Shown here: positions 1 through 5,800 of the stretch, one piece after another
Layout of the letters: every line of letters begins with the position of its first letter
Position numbering within the stretch: position 1 is the stretch's first letter
Origin: Gammaproteobacteria bacterium
GTDB lineage: Bacteria > Pseudomonadota > Gammaproteobacteria > Steroidobacterales > Steroidobacteraceae
DNA: 5,800 nt
Assembly (NCBI GenBank): GCA_030040235.1
Contig: JASHUC010000371.1
Location: 1 to 5,800, forward strand
Direction of reading: 5' to 3'
Position numbers and translations under genes: made by a program
The notes under the pieces: model-generated
The model's database searches: none
What the model was told of the DNA's origin: nothing
What the model saw: only the letters and a program-made list of their open reading frames with translations

Positions 1-1
1 G

Positions 2-961
2 GGCGATAACATCGAGATCGGCGCGATGGACACCCAGCTCGGCCAGGTGTTCTACGTACTTCCCAACCAGGCCCAGGGAGCGCCGCATCTCAAGCGCCTC
101 ACCATCGACTGCCTGTCCTGTCACGACACCTACGAGCTCTCGGGCGGCGGCGTACCGCGATTCCTGCTCATGTCGACCTACGTGGACGTGCACGGCAATC
201 AGCTCACGCACGAGGGACAGATCATCACGAGCGACCAGACCGAGCTCAAGTATCGCTGGGGCGGCTGGTACGTCACGGGCCGCTCGGGAAACCAGGTCCA
301 TCTCGGCAACATCCAGGTGCAGAACGTCGAGCAGCTCGTTCACCTCGATCAGGTGCGGCGCGGGAATCTCGATACGCTGCAGGGCCTGTTCAACACGCGC
401 CCCTACCTCACCGACAAGAGCGACATCGTCGCGCTTCTGGTGCTGCAGCATCAGGTGGATGTCCAGAACCTCATCACACGAGTGAATTTCGAGGTGCGCA
501 CGGCGCTCGCGAGCGGGCACGGGGATCACGGTGGCAGCGCATCCCCTTCCGAGAAGACCCGCGCACAGCTCAAGCCCTTCATGGATGACCTCGTGGATGC
601 CATGCTATTCGCCGGCGCTGCACGGTTCACGAGCAGGATCACCGGCAACTCGGGCTTCGATCGCTGGTTCGAAGCGCGCGGCCCGCGCGATCCGCTCGGC
701 CGGTCACTGCGAGAACTCGACCTCTCCACGCGGCTTTTCAAATACCCGTTGAGTTATCTCGTCTATTCCGCCGCCTTCGACGGCCTGCCGGCGTACGCGA
801 AGCACTACGTCTACGGCAGGTTCGCAGCCGTTCTGACCGGCCGCGACCAGAGCAAGAGCGATGCGCAGCTCTCCCCCGAGGAGCGCAAATCCATCCTCGA
901 GATCCTCACGGCGACCAAGCCCGACTTCGCTCGCTTCCTGGCCGCAAACGCAGCGGCATGA
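2..961 (+). CDS. CXXCH-containing (monohaem cytochrome c-like) protein of unknown function, 5' end outside window
   Basis: The frame is open from base 2, and the codons before the first ATG (base 26) read as normal protein (GDNIEIGA). The true start therefore lies upstream and this is the C-terminal 319 residues. A single CLSCH motif (bases 110-124, visible residues 37-41) is a covalent haem c site, which implies export to the periplasm; the signal peptide would be in the missing part. Further on are a WGGWYVTG segment (about residues 86-93), a helix-like SDIVALLVLQHQ segment (about 140-151) and a His/Gly-rich loop GHGDHGG (about 172-178). I recall a similar arrangement in uncharacterised bacterial cytochrome-like proteins, but know no assigned reaction. 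The visible part has no second CXXCH. The axial ligand opposite the motif histidine cannot be identified. It converges with the isoaspartyl peptidase gene and is not part of that operon. Being a real gene is near certain; haem binding is likely; function is unknown. Confidence 0.88.
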   Translation, partial: GDNIEIGAMDTQLGQVFYVLPNQAQGAPHLKRLTIDCLSCHDTYELSGGGVPRFLLMSTYVDVHGNQLTHEGQIITSDQTELKYRWGGWYVTGRSGNQVHLGNIQVQNVEQLVHLDQVRRGNLDTLQGLFNTRPYLTDKSDIVALLVLQHQVDVQNLITRVNFEVRTALASGHGDHGGSASPSEKTRAQLKPFMDDLVDAMLFAGAARFTSRITGNSGFDRWFEARGPRDPLGRSLRELDLSTRLFKYPLSYLVYSAAFDGLPAYAKHYVYGRFAAVLTGRDQSKSDAQLSPEERKSILEILTATKPDFARFLAANAAA

Positions 962-980
962 ACGCTTCAGTGAACCGCGC
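962..980. other. Convergent intergenic junction, no clear terminator
   Basis: Only 19 bases lie between the TGA of the + strand CXXCH gene and the TGA of the - strand isoaspartyl peptidase gene. The sequence contains the tiny inverted repeat TTCA-G-TGAA. A 5-bp stem, GCTCA/TGAGC with loop AACG (979-992), crosses into the end of the peptidase gene. Neither has a T-run on either strand, so no intrinsic terminator can be called. Termination may be Rho-dependent, or the transcripts may overlap at their 3' ends. Confidence 0.6.
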
Positions 981-1964
981 TCAAACGTGAGCCAGCCCTC
1001 GCACCGGGCCTGAGCCGGTCACCTCGACGATCACGTCGGGCCTGCGCTCCGAGCTCGCCTGGCCGCGAAGCATCGTGGGCGAGGAATAGGCCATCGCGAC
1101 CTTCCCGCGCGGATCGATCGCAATGAGACCGCCCTGTCCGTGCAGCGCATCGAGTGCATCGATGACCTCGCGTACGGCGCTCTCGATGTCCTTGCCCTGA
1201 TACTTCACGCGCGCCCACACATCGCTCGCCACGGTGAAGCGCATGAGCAATTCGCCGTTTCCCGTCGCCGATACCGCGCAGACGCCATTCTCGGCGAGCG
1301 TGCCCGCTCCCACGATCGGTGAGTCACCGATCCGGCCGGAGCGCTTGTCGTTGATGCCGCCGGTGGAGGTTGCGGCCGCAAGGTCGCCGTGCATATCGAG
1401 CGCGACTGCCCCGACCGTGCCTTGCCGGTGCGAGGATGCCTCGGGCTCGAGGCCTCGCTCGGCGGCTCGCAGCGTCCGCTCGAGCTCCTTGCGCCGGCGC
1501 TCCGTGATGAAATAACTGTCGGGCTGGAGCGCGAAGCCGCACTCGCGGGCGAACTGCTCTGCCCCGGGCCCGACCAGCATCACGTGCGCGCTCCGCTCCA
1601 TGACGGCGCGCGCGAGATCGATCGGATTGGCGACGTATCGGACCGCGCCGACCGCGCCTGCCTTGCGGTCCCTGCCGTCCATCAGCGCGGCATCGAGCTC
1701 CACGAGGCCCTCGTGGGTGAGCACCGCGCCGCGTCCGGCATTGAGCACACCCGAGCTTTCCATCACCCGCACCGCGCCTTGCACCGCATCGAGGCCGGCA
1801 CCGCCCGAGCCGAGCACGGCACTGCCGACGGCGAGTGCCTCGTGCAGCGCATCGCGGATGCATTGCAGCTCCGCAAGAGGCAGGTCCCCGGGCAATGCCC
1901 CGGCTCCGCCGTGGACGGCGATGGCCCAGCGCGGGCGCTCTGCCGGCTCGGGGCTCTCGGTCAT
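981..1964 (-). CDS. iaaA: Isoaspartyl peptidase / L-asparaginase (type 2, Ntn-hydrolase)
   Basis: The 327-residue product is a plant-type asparaginase of the N-terminal nucleophile hydrolase superfamily. These enzymes hydrolyse L-asparagine and beta-aspartyl (isoaspartyl) dipeptides, and mature by cutting themselves into alpha and beta subunits. The N-terminal signature AIAVHGGAG is at about residues 14-22. The self-cleavage site is QG/TVGAVALD, making Thr183 the nucleophile and new N-terminus of the beta subunit. Thr201 (STGGINDKRSG), Arg211 and Asp214 (RIGDSP), and Thr234-Gly235 (SATGNGE) match the spacing of E. coli IaaA Thr179, Thr197, Arg207, Asp210 and Thr230-Gly231, so all key active-site residues are present. 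The length is normal for the family. No signal peptide is visible, so it is probably cytoplasmic. The ATG is 21 bases after the oligopeptidase stop and has no recognisable Shine-Dalgarno sequence, suggesting translation coupled to the upstream gene. The start is supported by the family, whose conserved block begins shortly after it. Confidence 0.96.
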   Translation of the reverse strand: MTESPEPAERPRWAIAVHGGAGALPGDLPLAELQCIRDALHEALAVGSAVLGSGGAGLDAVQGAVRVMESSGVLNAGRGAVLTHEGLVELDAALMDGRDRKAGAVGAVRYVANPIDLARAVMERSAHVMLVGPGAEQFARECGFALQPDSYFITERRRKELERTLRAAERGLEPEASSHRQGTVGAVALDMHGDLAAATSTGGINDKRSGRIGDSPIVGAGTLAENGVCAVSATGNGELLMRFTVASDVWARVKYQGKDIESAVREVIDALDALHGQGGLIAIDPRGKVAMAYSSPTMLRGQASSERRPDVIVEVTGSGPVRGLAHV

Positions 1965-1985
1965 CGAGGTAGAGTTCGCACGGCG

Positions 1986-4139
1986 CTAGTGCGCGAGACC
2001 CATGGCATTGAGCATGAACGCGTAGATGTCCGCGGTCTCCTCGATGACCTTGGACGTCGGCATGCCCCCGCCGTGCCCGGCGCGGCTCTCGACGAGGAGC
2101 AGTATCGGCCGCCCGCGAGGATCGGCGTGCTGCATGGCCGCGGCGAATTTGAAGCTGTGCGCGGGGAACACGCGATCGTCATGATCGGCGGTGGTGATGA
2201 GCGTTGGCGGATAATTCACGCCCGCGCGCACGTTCTGCAACGGTGAATACGCGAGCAGCGCACGAAACTCGACGGGATTGTCCACCGAGCCGTAATCGGA
2301 CTCCCAGCCCTTGCCGACGGTGAAGTCCCGGAAGCGCAGCATGTCCATGACGCCCACCTGCGCCACGGCGGCGGCGAGGAGCTGTGGATGCTGCTCCTCG
2401 GTCGCCCCGACCAGCAGTCCTCCATTGGAAGCCCCGCGGATGGCGAGCCGCTTGGGGCTCGTCCAGGCTTGAGCGATGAGGTACTCGGCTGCAGCGGCGA
2501 AGTCGTCGAACACGTTCTGCTTGCGCGTCTTCATGCCGGCTTCATGCCAGGCGCGGCCATACTCGCCGCCGCCGCGCAGATTCGCCATGGCGTACACGCC
2601 CCCGAGCTGCAGCCACGCGGCAACCGCCGGGGAGAAGGCCGGCTCGAGAGAAATGTTGAATCCGCCGTAACCGTAAAGCTCCGTCGGATTCGAGCCGTCC
2701 TGTTTGGCGCCGCGGCGCGAGACGATGTAGAGCGGAACGCGCGTGCCGTCCTTGCTCCGGTAGAACACCTCTCGCGATTGATAGTCGGCCGGCGTGAACC
2801 CGCCGACGAACGGCTGGCGCCAGAGGGAGCTCGTGCCGGTCGCGAGGTCCAGCCGATAGACGCTCGGCGGGGTGGTGAAACTCGAGTATCCGTAGTAGGT
2901 CGTCGTGTCCTCGAGGTGGCCGTCGAAACCGCTTGCGGTCCCCAGACCCCCGAGACTCACCTCACCCAGGAGCTTGCCGGTCGGGGAGTAGCGGCGCACG
3001 GCGCTGTGCGCATCCTCGAGATACTGGCCGATCAGCTCTCTGCCGACGAGCGTCGCGGAATCGAGTGTCGCCCTCGCCTGCGGCACCACGGTTCGCCACA
3101 GCCTGCGGGCCGGATGCTCGAGATCGAATGCGACGATGCGATAGCGCGGCGCCTGATCATCGGTGAGCACGTAGAAGGTCGTGCCAATGTTTCCGATGAA
3201 GCTGTACACGGCGGTCGGCTGCGGCACGAGCGGCACGAGCGGGGACCCGGGGCGTGACAGGTCCTCGACGAGCAGCGTGTTCTGCACCTCATCGCCGTGC
3301 GTGGCCTCGATGACGAGGAAGTGCCCGTCATCGGTCACCTGCCCGCTCAGGTACCAGTCCGGATCGTCGCGCCGCGTGTAGACCAGCACGTCCGCGTCCT
3401 GAGGCATGCCGAGGCGGTGGAAATAGAGCTTCTGATAGCGATTGGCGGCCTTGAGCGCCTCACCGGGCTTCGGAGGCGCGTAGCGTGTGTAATAGAAGCC
3501 CGAGTCGTCGCGGCGCCAGCTTGCGCCGCCCGCCTTGGACCAATCGAGCCGGTCCGGCAGATCCTTGCCGGTCGCCACGTCCCGAACATGCCAGGTCTGC
3601 CAGTCGGAGCCGGCCTCGGAGAGTGCATACGCAAAGAGCCGGCCATCATCGCTCGGCGCCGTGTCGCTGAGCGCCACCGTGCCGTCCTTCGACAGCGTGT
3701 TCGGGTCGAGCAGCACGTGCGCGGGCATCCGGGGATCCGAGGTGACAAAGACCACCGCTTGATTCTGCAATCCGTCGTTGTGGCTGTAGAACCAGTAGCT
3801 CCCGTAGTGCTCGGGAGGACTCCACCGCTCGTAATCCCAGCTCTGCTTCAGGCGCGCGGCGATCGAGCGCCGCTCCGCAATGGCATCGAGATAGCCGCGC
3901 GTGAGTTTCGATTCGGCCTGGACCCAGGCATGCGTCGCGGGGGAGTCGATCTGTTCCATCCAGCGATACGGATCGGCGACGGCGACCCCGTGATAGTGGT
4001 CGACGTGGTTGCCGCGCATCGCGGGCGGATAGTCGAGCTGCGCCCGGGGCGGCGCCGCGACGCCCACCGGGCAAGCCGCGGCCGCACCGAACACGGCGAG
4101 GGCGAAGGGGACCGTTCCCGCTTTGCGAGCGAGTGTCAT
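1986..4139 (-). CDS. Prolyl oligopeptidase, S9A family, exported
   Basis: The 717-residue product is a serine peptidase that cuts short peptides after proline. An N-terminal seven-bladed beta-propeller (about residues 75-440) gates access to a C-terminal alpha/beta-hydrolase domain (about 450-717). The catalytic triad is Ser571 (GASNGG), Asp654 (ADHDDRV) and His689 (RAGHGG). Asn572, Trp612 (GKGWESDYG) and Arg656 match the oxyanion and proline-pocket residues of porcine enzyme Asn555, Trp595 and Arg643, and YGYGGFN at 489-495 is also conserved. Length is typical. The ATG at 4139 is chosen because it begins a secretion signal (Arg/Lys near the start, hydrophobic run to about residue 22, plausible cleavage after VAA at 29). 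The frame stays open up to 5006, but that upstream part is Arg-rich, lies inside batD and has no homologous look. Cys23 in AAAAC could alternatively be a weak lipobox. The gene starts 8 bases after batD with only a weak GAAG 6 bases before the ATG, so translational coupling is likely. Confidence 0.96.
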   Translation of the reverse strand: MTLARKAGTVPFALAVFGAAAACPVGVAAPPRAQLDYPPAMRGNHVDHYHGVAVADPYRWMEQIDSPATHAWVQAESKLTRGYLDAIAERRSIAARLKQSWDYERWSPPEHYGSYWFYSHNDGLQNQAVVFVTSDPRMPAHVLLDPNTLSKDGTVALSDTAPSDDGRLFAYALSEAGSDWQTWHVRDVATGKDLPDRLDWSKAGGASWRRDDSGFYYTRYAPPKPGEALKAANRYQKLYFHRLGMPQDADVLVYTRRDDPDWYLSGQVTDDGHFLVIEATHGDEVQNTLLVEDLSRPGSPLVPLVPQPTAVYSFIGNIGTTFYVLTDDQAPRYRIVAFDLEHPARRLWRTVVPQARATLDSATLVGRELIGQYLEDAHSAVRRYSPTGKLLGEVSLGGLGTASGFDGHLEDTTTYYGYSSFTTPPSVYRLDLATGTSSLWRQPFVGGFTPADYQSREVFYRSKDGTRVPLYIVSRRGAKQDGSNPTELYGYGGFNISLEPAFSPAVAAWLQLGGVYAMANLRGGGEYGRAWHEAGMKTRKQNVFDDFAAAAEYLIAQAWTSPKRLAIRGASNGGLLVGATEEQHPQLLAAAVAQVGVMDMLRFRDFTVGKGWESDYGSVDNPVEFRALLAYSPLQNVRAGVNYPPTLITTADHDDRVFPAHSFKFAAAMQHADPRGRPILLLVESRAGHGGGMPTSKVIEETADIYAFMLNAMGLAH

Positions 4140-4147
4140 CGTCGGCT

Positions 4148-5614
4148 TCAATGATAGAGCGGAGCGAGACGCGACCTGCGCCCACCCCGAAGCCGAGCCG
4201 GCAGCGGCAGCTCGGTGAGCGCGCGCGCGAGTGCCTCGCCTTTCCAGGCTCCGCCCGCGTAGCAGGCGCGATCGAGCTCTCTCAGCAATCGTCCGAGCTC
4301 GGCATCGCCGCTCGCTCTGGCCATGCCATTGAGACCCGCCGGTGCCGGCTCGGGCCACTCCGCATCGGCCCAGGCGAGCAGATTGCGCCGCGCGGCACGC
4401 GCATCGTCGCTGCGACACGCATCGAGGAACCGTGAGCGCGCGCGTGCTGCCCCGGCGGGTGGGCTCGCAGCCGGCGATGGGCCGCCCGGCCGGCCGGGTC
4501 CGCGCGGCAGGGCCCAGGCAAATCTGCGCGAGCCATACCAACCGGCGAGCGTCGCGAGCCAGGCGAGCGCGAGTGCGAGGCTCACCCAGCGCCACGGCTC
4601 CTCGAGCGCTACGTGGCTCGATCGTCCCGCTCCCACACCCGGCGCTGCAGTCCGAGCCGCGTTCGGCGCAGCCGTGGGCAGCACCAGCACGGTTCGCGCC
4701 GGAACGGTGACCTCCTGAGCAACGTTGCGCGCGGTGTCCCACCAGCGCAGCTGAAGCGCCGGAAGCGTGAACCGTCCGGGCTGATCGGCGATGAGGGCGA
4801 TGCTCTGCTCGCGGCGGCCGACCAGCGTGTCGCCCCGATTGGCGTTGTCGAGCTTCGGCTCGTCGGGATACGCCTTCAGGCCCAGCGGTACCTCGAGCAG
4901 GCTCGACACGTCGGGCAACTGCTCGGCCGGCAGACCGTCCGCTTCCACGGCGACGCTCAGCGTCAGCGCATCTCCGACGTGTGCTTGTGTCACCGCCGGG
5001 TGCCACTCGCTCGTGAGGCTCACGTGCCGCGCCGGCATCCAGTAGCTCGTCACCGCCGCGGATGGTCTTGGCCGCACCTCGAGGGCAATCGCCTCGCCTC
5101 GAATCGTCAGCGGCTCGATCGCGACCGACAGAGCACCGTACGCATACGCTGAGCCGGAGAGCGGCGCTCCCGAGGAAGGATCGGTCCCGAAGCGATTCGA
5201 CCGGCCCGTCGAGGTGAGCACCTGAGCGCTCAGCGTCGCCCCGGGCAGATTCACCGTGCCGCTCCGCTGCGGAAAGACGAGGTAGTGCCGGGTGAGCACA
5301 TCATAGGAGCGGCCGGCGCGCCGCACGGTGCCGTGATCATCGCCTCCGACCTGGTGGACGAGCGCATCGGAGGGGGCCGGCAGGTCCAGATCCGAGCGAT
5401 ACAACGACCTCGAGCTGTACACCCGTATCGTCACCCGGGCGGCGGCCTGAACGTAGGGATTGTGCGGATCGACCTCGGTCTCGATGAACACCTTCGGCGC
5501 CGCCGCTGCCGCCGGTGTCAACTCGGGTCGCCTGATTCGATACTGGCCCGCTGCGGCATCGAGCGCCCACGCGCTCACCCAGAGGACCAGAACGGCCGCG
5601 CCGAAGCCCTTCAC
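4148..5614 (-). CDS. batD: BatD-like membrane protein (Bat aerotolerance operon)
   Basis: The 488-residue product has a signal peptide (about residues 1-22), a large periplasmic part rich in beta-strand patterns (about 40-320), one membrane helix (about 341-360) and a cytoplasmic tail. The tail begins with a Gly/Pro/Ala-rich linker (about 369-392) followed by a helical domain. The block EQSIALIADQPGRFTLPAL with WWDT nearby (about 269-293) is typical of gammaproteobacterial BatD proteins. BatD belongs to the MoxR/BatABD set, which has been associated with oxidative-stress tolerance and envelope integrity in several bacteria; its molecular action is not established. Somewhat shorter than many BatD proteins. 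Translation starts at GTG, overlapping the stop codon of the upstream gene in GTGA, with a good ribosome-binding site. Assignment rests on domain order, the conserved block and the BatB-like neighbour. An alternative label would be a generic protein BatD / DUF-type oxygen tolerance protein. Confidence 0.87.
   Translation of the reverse strand: MKGFGAAVLVLWVSAWALDAAAGQYRIRRPELTPAAAAAPKVFIETEVDPHNPYVQAAARVTIRVYSSRSLYRSDLDLPAPSDALVHQVGGDDHGTVRRAGRSYDVLTRHYLVFPQRSGTVNLPGATLSAQVLTSTGRSNRFGTDPSSGAPLSGSAYAYGALSVAIEPLTIRGEAIALEVRPRPSAAVTSYWMPARHVSLTSEWHPAVTQAHVGDALTLSVAVEADGLPAEQLPDVSSLLEVPLGLKAYPDEPKLDNANRGDTLVGRREQSIALIADQPGRFTLPALQLRWWDTARNVAQEVTVPARTVLVLPTAAPNAARTAAPGVGAGRSSHVALEEPWRWVSLALALAWLATLAGWYGSRRFAWALPRGPGRPGGPSPAASPPAGAARARSRFLDACRSDDARAARRNLLAWADAEWPEPAPAGLNGMARASGDAELGRLLRELDRACYAGGAWKGEALARALTELPLPARLRGGRRSRLAPLYH
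4485..4498. repeat. 14-bp perfect GC palindrome inside batD linker
   Basis: CCCGGCCGGCCGGG equals its own reverse complement. It falls in the codons for the Pro/Gly/Arg linker just after the BatD membrane helix (about residues 373-377). Runs of CCG/GGC codons in a GC-rich genome readily create such palindromes, so a separate function is doubtful. Confidence 0.5.
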
Positions 5615-5800
5615 GGCTCCGCCTCCGTCCCCTGATGGCGCTCGATGTGCTCGATGAGGAACTTACGGCGCAGCAGCCCGCCGGGGTCCTCCGGGATGCG
5701 CCTCAACCACTGCTCGAGCGCAAGCGTCTGCTCGGATTTGGGCGGCGGCCATTCCCCATCGACCGCCTGGCCGGGCCCGGTCCGGTTAGCCTGCGATTCG
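5611..5800 (-). CDS. C-terminal end of BatB-like vWA (TPR) protein, 5' part outside window
   Basis: A frame open from the right edge ends in TGA at 5611-5613 and gives the last 62 residues of a protein. The visible tail contains a Pro-rich stretch (EWPPPKSEQ) followed by LALEQWLRRIPEDPGGLLRRK. The pattern QWLR-IP-DPG-LLRRKF is characteristic of the extreme C terminus of the vWA/TPR protein that precedes batD in gammaproteobacteria. The family carries an N-terminal membrane-anchored von Willebrand A domain and, in many species, TPR repeats, none of which are in view. Its stop overlaps the batD start by 4 bases, the usual gene order for this operon. A free-standing BatC-like TPR protein with the same tail cannot be excluded, so no symbol is given. 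Confidence 0.77.
   Translation of the reverse strand, partial: ESQANRTGPGQAVDGEWPPPKSEQTLALEQWLRRIPEDPGGLLRRKFLIEHIERHQGTEAEP
5622..5626 (-). promoter_or_regulatory. Shine-Dalgarno sequence of batD
   Basis: Read on the - strand this is GGAGG, 7 bases before the GTG at 5614. It lies inside the end of the BatB-like gene and decides the batD start, since the GTG also overlaps the upstream stop codon as GTGA. It is the only strong ribosome-binding site in the - strand cluster; the next two genes have weak or no such sequence. Confidence 0.75.

Noticed and set aside
979..992. Stem GCTCA/TGAGC with loop AACG as a transcription terminator
   Set aside because: The stem is only 5 bp, is not especially strong, and is not followed by a T-run in either direction.
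1389..4154. Long, nearly continuous + strand open frames opposite the isoaspartyl peptidase and oligopeptidase genes
   Set aside because: Over the oligopeptidase gene they are in codon-for-codon register with it. Such frames stay open because the TTA, CTA and TCA codons that would create antisense stops are rare in GC-rich genes. The translations are Arg/Ala-rich with no recognisable domain.
4485..4498. GC palindrome as a protein-binding or recombination site
   Set aside because: It is inside the coding sequence for a Gly/Pro linker where repeated CCG and GGC codons produce palindromes by chance; no partner copy is seen elsewhere in the window.
4140..5006. An extra 289 codons in frame upstream of the oligopeptidase start, giving a possible 1006-residue protein
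   Set aside because: This part is Arg/Ala-rich, lies out of frame within batD, and ends at a signal peptide that begins with its own ATG. The 717-residue length matches the family.
4323..5152. Several + strand and alternate-frame open frames across batD
   Set aside because: Compositionally biased Arg/Pro/Ala/Ser translations with no motif, fully covered by the well-supported batD gene on the - strand.

Overview
This is a GC-rich window (roughly two-thirds G+C by eye) that is almost completely filled by protein-coding genes. It looks like chromosomal DNA of a proteobacterium. The Bat (aerotolerance) gene ends resemble gammaproteobacterial versions, so a gammaproteobacterium of the Xanthomonadales/Nevskiales/Steroidobacter kind is my best guess. 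The placement is an inference from protein style and was not tested by phylogeny.

Layout: positions 2-961 on the + strand hold the 3' part of a gene that begins before the window. It encodes a protein with one CXXCH haem-attachment motif. Everything else is on the - strand and reads from right to left: the last 62 codons of a BatB-type (vWA/TPR) protein (5611-5800), batD (4148-5614), a secreted prolyl oligopeptidase of family S9A (1986-4139) and a type-2 isoaspartyl peptidase/L-asparaginase (981-1964). The two transcription directions converge at 962-980, where only 19 bases separate the stop codons.

The four - strand genes are packed like one operon. The BatB-like stop and the batD start overlap by 4 bases (GTGA), batD and the oligopeptidase are 8 bases apart, and the oligopeptidase and isoaspartyl peptidase are 21 bases apart. 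No internal promoter or terminator is evident. BatB and BatD are membrane-associated proteins of the MoxR/Bat system, linked in other bacteria to stress tolerance and envelope integrity. The two downstream enzymes break down peptides: the oligopeptidase cuts after proline, probably in the periplasm, and the Ntn-hydrolase cleaves beta-aspartyl (isoaspartyl) peptides and asparagine, probably in the cytoplasm. A shared role in clearing damaged peptides is possible but is only an inference from gene order.

There is no gene-free stretch longer than about 20 bases, and I see no tRNA, rRNA, CRISPR array, insertion sequence, integrase or phage gene. I find no convincing new multi-gene system. The least understood item is the CXXCH protein at the left edge, and the most unusual context is the attachment of two peptidase genes to the end of a Bat operon.
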